Assembly (NCBI GenBank): GCA_002381645.1 | Contig: DFXE01000020.1 | Span: 253,821 to 317,820, forward strand | Length of the DNA: 64,000 nt | DNA from: Bacteroidales bacterium UBA4116 | Lineage (GTDB): Bacteria > Bacteroidota > Bacteroidia > Bacteroidales > Tannerellaceae | Reading direction: 5' to 3' | In this document: one piece after another, positions 50,514 to 60,403 of the stretch | Position numbering within the stretch: position 1 is the first letter of the stretch | Layout: each line of letters starts with the position of its first letter | Notes under the pieces: generated by a model | Database searches by the model: none | The model's input: only the letters and a program-made list of their open reading frames with translations | Told to the model about the DNA's origin: nothing | Made by a program: the position numbers and the translations under genes

Positions 50514-53500
50514 TTATAATTCCTCCAGATGGCGAAGTTTTACCAGTTTTCTACGCCTGCGCTTCACACCATTTGCAGCAAATATACAATACACTACCGG
50601 TACAAGAACCAAGGTAATTAATGTAGACACGGCAAGCCCCCAGGCAACTGTCATACCCATAGAGCGCCACATTTCAGCACCTTCACCCGTTCCCATTGCT
50701 AACGGCAACATACCTAATACAGTTGTCAGCGTAGTCATTAATACGGGACGAAGACGGGATTTACCTGCTGTTACAGCAGCAGTTATAATACTCATACCAC
50801 GCTCCCGGCAAAGGATCATATAGTCGATAATTACGATACCGTTCTTCACCACTATACCCATCAACATAATCAATCCGATCAATGCCATTACCCCCAATGG
50901 CGTTTGTGTAATCGATAATCCCATAACCACCCCGGTAATTGCAAAAGGAATGGTAAACATAATTACAAACGGGTCGACCAGAGATTCAAACTGAGCAGCC
51001 ATTACAATAAACACAAGAATTATAATAAGTACCATCAATATACCTAAATCGCGGAATGTGTCCTGCTGATCTTCATAGGTACCGCCGATAGACCAGCTAA
51101 CTTCTGCTGGAATATCAATATTTCCCATTTCCCTTGTAGCTGCCGCCACCACATCACTTAACGCAGCTCCTTGTGCAACTACAGCGGATACCGTAATTAC
51201 ACGTTCACGGTTTTTACGTTCAATCGTAGGCGGAGTCAGTCTTTCCACCACAGTACCTACATCCCGTATACGAACGCCTTGCCCCTGATTATTGTACATC
51301 ATAATATTTTCCAGATCTTCCAGTGATTGACGAAATTCCGGTGCATAACGTACGCGGATATCATACTCATCTCCATCTTCACGATATTGAGATGCTACTG
51401 ATCCGTTTATACGATTACGTAAATACATAGAAGCCGTTGTTACATTTAAGCCATTTAATGCCAATTTTTCACGGTCGAAATCAACCTGATATTCCGGAAT
51501 ATAATCCTCACGGCTGATATTCACCTGCGAAACCGAATTGTCTCTTCTCATCTGTTCGGCTATTTGATTAGCCACAGCGTCCGTTTGAGAGAAATCATAA
51601 CCATAAATTTCAATATCTACACTGGTTTCGCCACCCATCGCTCCGGAACCACCACCTGCATTAACCTGGAACTTCTTTATTTCAGTGTATTCATTTAAGT
51701 CATTACGCATAAGGTCACAGATTTCAAGCAGTCCGCGATTACTTCCGCTCATTTCTTCACGTACACCTATACTATACAAACTGATATTAAATTCGATAAT
51801 ATGTGATCCGTTTGCACTTAATTGTGCGAACGTATTATCAGCGTCAGCTTGCCCCTCACTAAAGTTGATTACTTCAATTTCGGGATATTTTTCCGTAAAT
51901 TCTTTATTGATCTGCAGAGCAATTTCCCTTGTGATTTCCTGACGAGTACCAATCGGAAGTTCTATATTTATACCAATACGTGAATTATCTTGTGTAGGAA
52001 AAAACTCTGTTTTAATAGTCGGCACCAACAACATACTTGCCGCGAAGATTAAAAATCCACCGGTAATAATAGTCTTCCTGTGGCGTACACACCAGTTTAA
52101 CAAACGTGCGTATAAAACATCAAGCTTATTCAACGCTTTTTCGATCGGCGTAAAGAAAAGGGTATATAACTTTCCTTTCTTTGGATCGAGACGAAGCATC
52201 TGAGAACACAACATTGGAATAAGTGTCAGCGCCGCCAATGTAGACACGATCATAATAATACTTACGATCCAGCCTAATTGTTTAAAGAGAATACCTGCAA
52301 TACCTGTAACCATTGTCAAAGGAAGGAACACTGCCAACATAGTAAGTGTAGAAGCGATAACCGAAATAGCCACCTCATTGGTCGCATGTACGGCTGCCTG
52401 TTTAGGTTTACTACCCCGTTCAATATGTGTCGTCACATTTTCCAATACCACAATTGCATCATCCACTACCATACCGATGGCAATAGACAGCGAACTCAGT
52501 GATATGATGTTCAGTGTATTTCCCGACATCAACAGGTAACCAAAGGCGGCTATCAAAGAAATAGGAATAGTGAGAATGATAATAAAGGTTGCCCTCCATC
52601 TTCCTAAGAAGAGGAATACTACGATCATTACGATAAGGAAAGTAAGTCCGATGGTCTCAACCAAACTATCAATCGTATTCAGGATATTTGTGGATGTGTC
52701 CACAATCACACCCAACTTCACATCGGAAGGTAATTGTGACTGCAATTCGGGCAGTCTATCCTGAACAGCTTTTGAAATGTTTACAGAGTTTGCACCTGAC
52801 TGTTTCTGAACGATGATCATACCACCTTTCAAACCATTATTAAACGTTTCCTGCATACGTTCTTCTACCGTATCATCAACCCGTGCTACATCACGTAAAT
52901 AAACCGTCTTTCCATTCTGGTTCCCGATTACAAGATCCAACATCTGGTCAGCATTGGTAAACTCCCCCTGTACACGGAGGGAATAGGTATTAGAACCGAT
53001 ATCAATTGTACCTCCAGGGGTATTCCTGTTCTCTTGGGCGATAATATTAGATATACTTTCAATTGATTGGCCGTATGCCTCCAGTTTGTACGGATCGCAA
53101 TAAACCTGGACTTCTCGGATAGGAGTACCGGCAATAGAAACCGCACCTACACCGCTGATACGTGCCAAAGGGTTGGCTACCCTGTCATCCAGAATCTTAT
53201 AAAGCGCATTGGTGCTTTCGTCCGCAGTTACCGAAAGCAAAAGAATCGGAATATTTTCTGTACCGAACTTGAATATGGTCGGATTTTCTGCATCATCCGG
53301 TAGTACAGACCTTACCATGTCCAATTTATCCCGGACATCGTTAGTAGCTACGTCAATATCGGTTCCATATTCAAATTCAAGCATGATTATGGATATATTC
53401 TCTTTAGACTGTGAAGTAATATTCTTCAAATCGCTGACACTATTCAGTGTATTCTCTAACGGTCGAGAAAGGTTTGTTTCAATATCTGCAGCACTTGCAC

Positions 53501-53657
53501 CGGGATAAGCGGTCATTACCAAAATTACATTTGACTCTATTTCGGGTAGCAAGTCGACAGCTAAGCGGGTTAAAGAAAAAAGACCTAAAATTACTACAGC
53601 CACAAACACAAGAGCAGTAGTAACCGGCTTTTTTACCGCGGTTGCATATAAACTCAT
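50514..53657 (-). CDS. RND efflux transporter, HAE1 family inner-membrane subunit
   Basis: A 1047-aa protein with 12 transmembrane helices and two large periplasmic loops. The N-terminus (KKPVTTALVFVAVVILGLF) and SIAIGMVVDDAIVVLENV with the paired Asp of the proton relay identify the AcrB/HAE1 class. It forms a trimer and extrudes drugs or other amphiphiles using the proton gradient, with the downstream-encoded adaptor and TolC. The three genes are 2-15 bp apart in one operon. Confidence 0.95.
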   Translation of the reverse strand: MSLYATAVKKPVTTALVFVAVVILGLFSLTRLAVDLLPEIESNVILVMTAYPGASAADIETNLSRPLENTLNSVSDLKNITSQSKENISIIMLEFEYGTDIDVATNDVRDKLDMVRSVLPDDAENPTIFKFGTENIPILLLSVTADESTNALYKILDDRVANPLARISGVGAVSIAGTPIREVQVYCDPYKLEAYGQSIESISNIIAQENRNTPGGTIDIGSNTYSLRVQGEFTNADQMLDLVIGNQNGKTVYLRDVARVDDTVEERMQETFNNGLKGGMIIVQKQSGANSVNISKAVQDRLPELQSQLPSDVKLGVIVDTSTNILNTIDSLVETIGLTFLIVMIVVFLFLGRWRATFIIILTIPISLIAAFGYLLMSGNTLNIISLSSLSIAIGMVVDDAIVVLENVTTHIERGSKPKQAAVHATNEVAISVIASTLTMLAVFLPLTMVTGIAGILFKQLGWIVSIIMIVSTLAALTLIPMLCSQMLRLDPKKGKLYTLFFTPIEKALNKLDVLYARLLNWCVRHRKTIITGGFLIFAASMLLVPTIKTEFFPTQDNSRIGINIELPIGTRQEITREIALQINKEFTEKYPEIEVINFSEGQADADNTFAQLSANGSHIIEFNISLYSIGVREEMSGSNRGLLEICDLMRNDLNEYTEIKKFQVNAGGGSGAMGGETSVDIEIYGYDFSQTDAVANQIAEQMRRDNSVSQVNISREDYIPEYQVDFDREKLALNGLNVTTASMYLRNRINGSVASQYREDGDEYDIRVRYAPEFRQSLEDLENIMMYNNQGQGVRIRDVGTVVERLTPPTIERKNRERVITVSAVVAQGAALSDVVAAATREMGNIDIPAEVSWSIGGTYEDQQDTFRDLGILMVLIIILVFIVMAAQFESLVDPFVIMFTIPFAITGVVMGLSITQTPLGVMALIGLIMLMGIVVKNGIVIIDYMILCRERGMSIITAAVTAGKSRLRPVLMTTLTTVLGMLPLAMGTGEGAEMWRSMGMTVAWGLAVSTLITLVLVPVVYCIFAANGVKRRRRKLVKLRHLEEL

Positions 53658-53672
53658 ATTTTTTAAATTTAC

Positions 53673-54692
53673 TTATTTTACAACTTCAACTTCCATTCCG
53701 TTTGTCAAACGGTTATGACCAGTAATTACTACCTTGTCACCATCTTCTACACCAGAAACAACCTCATACCTGTTACCCAAACGTTGACCTAATTGAACCA
53801 ACTGATAACTAACCGTCCCATCATTTTTATATACATAAATATACCTGTCGCCGGAACCAGCTTGTTTAACTACCGCCTGATCAGGTGCCACAACACGCTG
53901 TACTGTACCGAAATTCATGGTTACCCTGGCAAACATTCCCGGACGCACCCGTTCATCATTATTATTCAGCCTTATCTCGACCTGGAAAGTACGTGTTGCA
54001 GGATCGATTGTCGGATATACCAAATGTACATATCCTTTGAATTCCTCATCACCATAAACATCTAACCGAACATTTACCTCCATTCCTTTTTTTACCTGGG
54101 TAAAAAAGCTTTCAGATACATTGACTATTAATTTTACAGGACGTATCTGTTCAACAACATATACAGGTAAAGCCCCCGAATACATATCGCCACTGTCGTA
54201 ATTACGTGCTGTAACAATACCTGAAATCGGACTAACTAATGCATTGTTCTCCACAAGATTCTGTAAAGCCGTCCGATTCACATCCAAAGCAGTTTTTTGA
54301 GCATCCCAAGCTGATTTAGAAGCTCCACCTACTTTATATAGTTCATCTATCCGATTAAACTCAGTTTCAATATTTTGAAGCTGTATTCTTGCCTGTTCTA
54401 AAGCTGTTTCATCCATAGTAGCCAATAATTGACCGGCTCTTACCTGATCGCCCACCTCTACATGTAGTTTGGTTATTCTTGAGGGTGACTGCGGCGCTAT
54501 CTGATTCGTAATATTCGCTTGAACAGTAGCGGTAAATTCACTTAACTGATCCACCTCTTGTCTGTGTACCGTTTCAACCTTCACCTTTATTTTCTCCACT
54601 TCCGTAGTCGTTTCTTTCTTTTCGCCCGAGCAAGACATTAATACCAGAAATGCTGCTGCAGACATGAATTTCAACACGTTACTTGTTTTCAT
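53673..54692 (-). CDS. RND adaptor (membrane fusion) lipoprotein
   Basis: A lipoprotein with a signal peptide and lipobox (LMSCSG) when started at MKTSNVLKF; a longer start adds 10 residues. It has the barrel-sandwich fold (QVRAGQLLATMDE, ISGIVTARNYDSGDMYSG), an alpha-hairpin, and the beta-barrel and membrane-proximal domains (DQAVVKQAGSGDRYIY). It bridges the HAE1 pump and TolC. Confidence 0.9.
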   Translation of the reverse strand: MKTSNVLKFMSAAAFLVLMSCSGEKKETTTEVEKIKVKVETVHRQEVDQLSEFTATVQANITNQIAPQSPSRITKLHVEVGDQVRAGQLLATMDETALEQARIQLQNIETEFNRIDELYKVGGASKSAWDAQKTALDVNRTALQNLVENNALVSPISGIVTARNYDSGDMYSGALPVYVVEQIRPVKLIVNVSESFFTQVKKGMEVNVRLDVYGDEEFKGYVHLVYPTIDPATRTFQVEIRLNNNDERVRPGMFARVTMNFGTVQRVVAPDQAVVKQAGSGDRYIYVYKNDGTVSYQLVQLGQRLGNRYEVVSGVEDGDKVVITGHNRLTNGMEVEVVK

Positions 54693-54724
54693 CTTATTGA
54701 TATTTATTACGCTTGTTTCCATTT

Positions 54725-56200
54725 TTAATTTGCATGTTTTCCTATTGTTTTTTCTAAATCAGATTTAGCCACCATATAATCATAGATTGCCTGATTGAAA
54801 TTTAACCGTGCCTGAGTCATGGCCAGTTCTGCATCATTCATTTCAAGCAAGGTTCCCGCACCAGTATCGTAACGTTTCTGTGCAATCATATAACCACGTT
54901 CTGCCTGATCGACCCCTTTTTGCGCAGCATCGAAACGTTTAATGCAGGTATTCATATTATCAAGATATTGTTTTACGGATAATCTGAGGTTCCTCTGCAA
55001 ATCATCCCTTTGAAAAGCCAACTGATTCATTGTCACTTTTGTCTGGTTTATCGCCTGTACCTTACTTCCACCGGAAAAAATCGGAATGGAAATACTTATA
55101 CCGATCATAGAATAGGGATTCCATTGATAATCTTTAAATCTAAAATCATTATTCATTGAAGTCCAATTGTATAATCCACTCAATGAAACGGTAGGCAGAA
55201 AATCGAATTTTTGCAGTTGAAGCGTTTTCTTTAATTGCTGGCCCTGTATATCCAATTGCCTCAGATTTGTATTATCAACCAATGAAGTATCTGAAGTAGT
55301 AGTTAAATAATCTCCGTACATCTCAGATTGGAAGTCGGTTAATTGACCTTCACATTCAATAGGTATTTCCAAATCCATACCCAGAAGCGCTTTTAACTGC
55401 CATTTTACAAGATTTACAGCATTTTCGGCTTCAAGCATGCTTGGCTCTACATTTTTTACAGATACATCTGCTCGTATCAGGTCGTATTCAGCAACTAATC
55501 CCTGTTCGTATTTTTGTTTGATATCCAGATAATTTTCCATGGCATTGTCATAGCTCTGCTTGAATACCCGATAGGAATCATTCGCTAACAATACACTAAA
55601 GTAGCTTCTTTTAACCTGATTAGTCATATCAATTTTGGAAGAACGCGCCTGCTCAATAGCTAATTCCACATCATCTCCGGTAATAGAAATACTTTTCCAT
55701 AACGATGCATTTATAAGAGGCATGCCAACATTAAAGCCAAGGCTCCAGTTGTTATCACGTCCTACTTCAATACCTTCCCCTGAAGAATCAGGGAGTTTTG
55801 CAAGCTCTTTATTAACAGCATCTTGCACGGTTCCGGGTTTGTAACCCGGCAAATTTTCCGACAATAAATTGTCGGCTGCATTAACAACAGGAGCATACAT
55901 TCCGCTCATATCAAAAGCCCCATCCATATACATTACCTGTTTCTTTAATGTACGGTTATAATCGAACCCAAAATTTACCTGAGGAAATAATGCAGCGTAT
56001 GATCCTTTTTTAGCATATTTCTTTTTTTCAATTTCCTGGTTGGCAATTATCACAGTTGGATTATCACTCATCGCAATTTCCAGGGCTTTGTCCAGGTCGA
56101 GCAATAATGTATCCTGAGCCTTCACCGGATTAAAAGCCAAAGACGGCAGCAATATTAAAGCCACCAGCATCATCTTTTGCCTAAATACTAATCGTTTCAT
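54725..56200 (-). CDS. TolC-family outer-membrane efflux protein
   Basis: A 491-aa protein with a signal peptide (cut near VKAQD) and two OEP domains of alternating beta-strand and long helices, ending in AELAMTQARLNFNQAIYDYMV. It forms the trimeric exit duct. It is the first gene of the efflux operon and lies 44 bp from the TetR gene. Confidence 0.92.
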   Translation of the reverse strand: MKRLVFRQKMMLVALILLPSLAFNPVKAQDTLLLDLDKALEIAMSDNPTVIIANQEIEKKKYAKKGSYAALFPQVNFGFDYNRTLKKQVMYMDGAFDMSGMYAPVVNAADNLLSENLPGYKPGTVQDAVNKELAKLPDSSGEGIEVGRDNNWSLGFNVGMPLINASLWKSISITGDDVELAIEQARSSKIDMTNQVKRSYFSVLLANDSYRVFKQSYDNAMENYLDIKQKYEQGLVAEYDLIRADVSVKNVEPSMLEAENAVNLVKWQLKALLGMDLEIPIECEGQLTDFQSEMYGDYLTTTSDTSLVDNTNLRQLDIQGQQLKKTLQLQKFDFLPTVSLSGLYNWTSMNNDFRFKDYQWNPYSMIGISISIPIFSGGSKVQAINQTKVTMNQLAFQRDDLQRNLRLSVKQYLDNMNTCIKRFDAAQKGVDQAERGYMIAQKRYDTGAGTLLEMNDAELAMTQARLNFNQAIYDYMVAKSDLEKTIGKHAN

Positions 56201-56244
56201 TTAAAATAGATTTGTTTTGAATATTAAATAACCTAACATCATAT

Positions 56245-56859
56245 TTATTGAATTCTGTATATTTGTTTAGTAGCAATCCACCGGTTCAGAATCGTCCGCC
56301 CTTTATCCGTACAAATTCCGCGCAGGAACGTTATCAAAACCGTATTGTATACCTCTGCATTGGAATGTTTCGAAAATGTTTTTGAGGGGTGAAGCATTTT
56401 CAGTTGTTCTTTTGCCAATAACCCTACAATCTCAAAGTTAACTTCTTCCTGGAAAACACCTTCTTTAACTCCTCTGTTGAAAAGGCGGGCACAAACCATA
56501 TTAAATTCCGACTTTTCAGATTCTTTCCGTTCCATCGCTTTCGGATACCTCTTCAAATCTTCATAAAATTTCCGGCTATACCATCTGGGACGTTTCATTA
56601 ATTCCTCATAAAATAATAATATAATGTCTAATGCCGTATGAGGTTCTTTTTCCAATTGGGCAAGGAACGAGGAAAGTCTTCCATTTATATAATTGAGCCC
56701 TTCTACCAATAATGTTTCTTTATCATCAAAGAATCCGTATAAAGTACGTTTTGATATGCTCATATTACGGGCTATATCATCCATACTAACACTTTTTATA
56801 CCATATTGCGAAAAAAGGTCGAATGCCATCGTTATTATTTGTTCCTTCATCATTACCAT
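56245..56859 (-). CDS. TetR-family regulator of the efflux operon
   Basis: A 204-aa protein with the TetR HTH at the N-terminus (AFDLFSQYGIKSVSMDDIARNMSISKRTLYGFFDDKETLL). The C-terminal ligand domain is helical. Its position directly upstream of the TolC gene and the same direction make it a likely local repressor responding to a pump substrate. Confidence 0.88.
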   Translation of the reverse strand: MVMMKEQIITMAFDLFSQYGIKSVSMDDIARNMSISKRTLYGFFDDKETLLVEGLNYINGRLSSFLAQLEKEPHTALDIILLFYEELMKRPRWYSRKFYEDLKRYPKAMERKESEKSEFNMVCARLFNRGVKEGVFQEEVNFEIVGLLAKEQLKMLHPSKTFSKHSNAEVYNTVLITFLRGICTDKGRTILNRWIATKQIYRIQ

Positions 56860-57215
56860 ATTAATCCAGATCGAATGTCTTCATAATTGAGTTATTTTTA
56901 AATTATCCAGTAAAAATAGAATTATATAAAATTTGAATACAATATAAATCGTTTGTTTACTGATATCTCCCGACGAACGAGTGATTATTCCCGATAAAAA
57001 ACGGGATCTTCATTCGATTATTTATAATTAAATAAATTTATTGTATGCTGATGGCAAAGATCAGCCTAATAAAGGAAACCGAAATGGTTTATTCCGTTAC
57101 ATGATTAGTCAGATTTGAAAATAAGAGAAGTATTTTATTCTTTTGTTGGAAAAAAATGTATATTTGTTGGTTTAAAACGAAACTCGCTTAATTTAATAAA
57201 ACAACAAAGTACATC

Positions 57216-58115
57216 ATGGATAAGCTTCCGATCATTGAAATTGCCGAGTTAAACAATCATATTGTGGTTTCGGATAATTTTCAAAATGCGCTATCAATCA
57301 CAGATATTGATTGTAGTCTGTCAAACATTGATTCTAATGAGGGATACACGGCACCTGTCCGGTTAAACGCACTTTTAATCGTTCTTGTCCTTCAAGGCAA
57401 AACCGATATCAGCCTGGATTATAAGCCTTATACTATTTCTGCAAATTCGTTTATTATCATTATGCCTACACATGTATTTCAGATTGCCGATATCAGTAAA
57501 GATTTTAAAGGGAAAGTGCTGATCATGGATAAATCATTTCTGGAAGACATAAATACTGAAAAAAGAAGTCCCAATATGACTAATTACATGATGGTGAGGA
57601 AAAATCCATGCTCTATACTTGAACCGGATGAAACAAAACATGTAGAGAGCATGTTGGTTCAACTGCAACAAAAAATACGTCTTCGTACACATTCATTCCA
57701 TAAAGAAGTGCTCCAAAACGCATTTGTAGGATTCTTACTTGAGATTGCCAATATTTTTGTTGGAAAAAACGAAGGTATGGTACGCCCTACACTTTCCCGA
57801 AAAGAGGAAGTATTGAATAAATTCCTGCAACTACTGACCGAACATGCAAGAGAGGAACATGGAGTAACTTTTTATGCCGAGAAACTTTTTATTACTCCTC
57901 AATACCTATCGCTTATTTTAAAGGAATTGACAGGAAAGTCGGCGAATAAATGGATAGATGACGCCTTACTTATTGAAGCAAAGGTGTTATTAAAAACGCC
58001 ACAGACTACCGTCCAACAGGTTGCTGATACCTTAAATTTTTCTGATCAGTCTACTTTTGGTAAATTTTTTAAAAAGCATATGGGTATTTCACCCATGGAA
58101 TACCGAAAATCATAA
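57216..58115 (+). CDS. AraC-family transcription regulator
   Basis: A 299-aa protein: an N-terminal cupin-like part (residues 1-150, NSFIIIMPTHVFQIADI) and a C-terminal double HTH (about 200-299, FYAEKLFITPQYLSLILKELTGKSANKWI, then VQQVADTLNFSDQSTFGKFFKKHMGISPMEYRK). It is divergent from the TetR gene and overlaps the HdeD gene by 6 bp, tail to tail. Targets unknown. Confidence 0.88.
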   Translation: MDKLPIIEIAELNNHIVVSDNFQNALSITDIDCSLSNIDSNEGYTAPVRLNALLIVLVLQGKTDISLDYKPYTISANSFIIIMPTHVFQIADISKDFKGKVLIMDKSFLEDINTEKRSPNMTNYMMVRKNPCSILEPDETKHVESMLVQLQQKIRLRTHSFHKEVLQNAFVGFLLEIANIFVGKNEGMVRPTLSRKEEVLNKFLQLLTEHAREEHGVTFYAEKLFITPQYLSLILKELTGKSANKWIDDALLIEAKVLLKTPQTTVQQVADTLNFSDQSTFGKFFKKHMGISPMEYRKS

Positions 58116-58721
58116 TTCTTCGTCTATATCAATATAGGTAGGATCAATAACTTCTACAGGGGGTTCTTTTATAAACATCTCCTGTTCCTTAATAAGTTTT
58201 GCTATTTTATGACGGAATTTATACCAGCTAATCAATTCACTCACACCATAAAGCATGATTGCCACACCGAAAATAATAAATGTGTTGGCAGCAGCCTGGA
58301 AAGGGTAAAACAGGATCATTATTCCGATAATAAAGATCAATGCTGGAATGATATAGTACCCAAAAGGAACTACACTCCACTTACGTGCTTTAACCAACAT
58401 AACGGTTTGCTGAATACCCGCAATAATCAATAATGCACCCAAAATATACATAAACACTCCTACAAAAAAATTAGGCATAACAACCAACCATATGCCGAAC
58501 AAAAGACTACCGGCGCCGATAATAGGAAAAAGAGGAGAATAGGCATTCAATTCCCGGTCGCGGAAGATATAGGAAATAATGGAATAAAGTCCCGGGATAA
58601 TAAAAAAAATGCCTACCGCAATAACTAAATAAGTGATTGCTATTTCAGGCCACATTATAAGCAGGATACCTAAAACTACACCTAATATACTTCGTAAAAT
58701 CGAATTATTAATTACATTCAT
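58110..58721 (-). CDS. HdeD-like membrane protein (DUF308)
   Basis: A 203-aa protein with six transmembrane helices arranged as three hairpins, a hallmark of the HdeD/DUF308 family, plus an acidic C-terminal tail. E. coli HdeD is tied to acid resistance at high cell density; here the role is unknown. Confidence 0.8.
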   Translation of the reverse strand: MNVINNSILRSILGVVLGILLIMWPEIAITYLVIAVGIFFIIPGLYSIISYIFRDRELNAYSPLFPIIGAGSLLFGIWLVVMPNFFVGVFMYILGALLIIAGIQQTVMLVKARKWSVVPFGYYIIPALIFIIGIMILFYPFQAAANTFIIFGVAIMLYGVSELISWYKFRHKIAKLIKEQEMFIKEPPVEVIDPTYIDIDEEL

Positions 58722-58797
58722 ACTTCTTCTGATTAAATACTTTAATCAAAAGTAACAATAATCCGTTACACAAAAACATAATTTATTATTAAATCGG

Positions 58798-60390
58798 TCA
58801 GAAATTCCGTCCTGTGTCCCACCATAAGCGCGTCCCTCCAGTATCTTCACCTCCTAATTTCTCGCATAAAGCATTGTATTGCGTTGGATTGGCTGTTTTA
58901 ATACTTACAGGAAAATTAAGCCGACGTATCATAACTTCCGTATCGATCTTTCCTTCACTCCTGTTAATTAGTACCGGAAAAAGCCGGGGATAGCCCGTGC
59001 GGCGTTGCTCAGCCCACGCTTCGCATCCTTCAGGATAACAGGCGATCCATTTTTGAGTAATAATCTTTTCCAGTTTGATTTCATTTGAAGCATCCGGTTC
59101 CCACCTGGGGGATACTTTACACATTGCTTCTATATTATATTCCGGATTAAACGTATCGATATAGTCTGCTGCAGTAGAATCACTTTCCAAATAATTACCA
59201 ACATCACTAACTCCCCATTGGATAAAAGAAGCCTCCACCCCATTTCGGTAGCACCACTCAGTATCTTCCGACGACCATCCTCTCAAAGCAGCTTCGGCAC
59301 GGAGGAACCATACTTCTGCGGCCGTCATCAAAACAGCGCTAGTCGTCTGCGTAATAGTTAATCCGGAATGATTGATATACATGGTATGATTAAATCCCGT
59401 TCCCTGTCTTATACCCCTATATTGCCCATTATATCCTTCACCCGTTGCCGGTTCAAAATATTTTGGTAACCGAGGATCATTATATCCTGTAAGAATTGAT
59501 TCCATATTCGCATTCATGGATACTTCGCGCCAGGCTTTGTTTATTTCACCCAACGGATTGGAATAACCTGTAGCAACAGCAGAAACCGCCACCATATCGT
59601 CTTTCTCTTCTAATAAACCTCCACTATCGGGATGGAGTGATTTGGATGCCTCTAGCCGGGCTTTTTCAGGATCGGCCATAGCAATACGGATAGCTAACCT
59701 TAAACGGAGTGAATTGGCAAATTTTATCCATTGTTTATAATTACGTTTATTTTCATACATCAGTATATCGAATTTGGAAAATCCGTCTTCATCTTTATAA
59801 TTCTCCAAAATAGTAAGGGCTTCCTGAAGATCGTCGAAAAAAGCATAATATGCCTCTTGTTGCGAATCAGGTAAAGCACCCGTTATCGACTCGCCGAATT
59901 GAGTATACACTATCGGGCCATAATAATCAGATACCCTATGCATAAGCTCTACTTTCAGTATTTTAGCTATGGCATAAAAAGGCGGCATAAAATCACGGTT
60001 GAGGTCTTCTGCTTTCTTTATTTCTGTTGCAATAAAACCATAGGTATTTTCCATCATTGTGCCGTTCCAACCATCATTGAGATTATACACCGTATTACTT
60101 TGTCCGGCTACAAAAGGATTATAACTATGCATATATCCGCAGAACATGTCCGCACTTAAGTTTTGCATTACCTGAAAAGCCCAGTTTTTACCTCCACCCC
60201 AGTCATGGTTGAAATAGATACCTTGTTGTACAACTTGTAATGGTATTGCATAACGGTTAAAATCGTATTCCTGTTTATCATCAGGGAAACCGGTTTTATC
60301 CGTATTATACTCATCAAATTTACCTGTACAGGAAATTATAGTCAGCAATATATTGAATATTAATATACTATTAAAAACAAAATATTTCAT
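58798..60390 (-). CDS. SusD-like outer-membrane lipoprotein
   Basis: A 530-aa protein with a signal peptide and lipobox Cys21 (LLTIISC). It has the SusD/RagB helical fold (SADMFCGYMHSYNPF, IKFANSLRLRLAIRIA, RAEAALRGWSSED) and the C-terminal WWDTGRNF. It should cap the SusC barrel and bind a glycan or peptide. The closest subfamily appears to be the SusD-like group with the GYSNPLGEIN segment. It is the second gene of the pair, 13 bp from the transporter gene. Confidence 0.9.
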   Translation of the reverse strand: MKYFVFNSILIFNILLTIISCTGKFDEYNTDKTGFPDDKQEYDFNRYAIPLQVVQQGIYFNHDWGGGKNWAFQVMQNLSADMFCGYMHSYNPFVAGQSNTVYNLNDGWNGTMMENTYGFIATEIKKAEDLNRDFMPPFYAIAKILKVELMHRVSDYYGPIVYTQFGESITGALPDSQQEAYYAFFDDLQEALTILENYKDEDGFSKFDILMYENKRNYKQWIKFANSLRLRLAIRIAMADPEKARLEASKSLHPDSGGLLEEKDDMVAVSAVATGYSNPLGEINKAWREVSMNANMESILTGYNDPRLPKYFEPATGEGYNGQYRGIRQGTGFNHTMYINHSGLTITQTTSAVLMTAAEVWFLRAEAALRGWSSEDTEWCYRNGVEASFIQWGVSDVGNYLESDSTAADYIDTFNPEYNIEAMCKVSPRWEPDASNEIKLEKIITQKWIACYPEGCEAWAEQRRTGYPRLFPVLINRSEGKIDTEVMIRRLNFPVSIKTANPTQYNALCEKLGGEDTGGTRLWWDTGRNF

Positions 60391-60403
60391 CGTTCTTACC
60401 CTA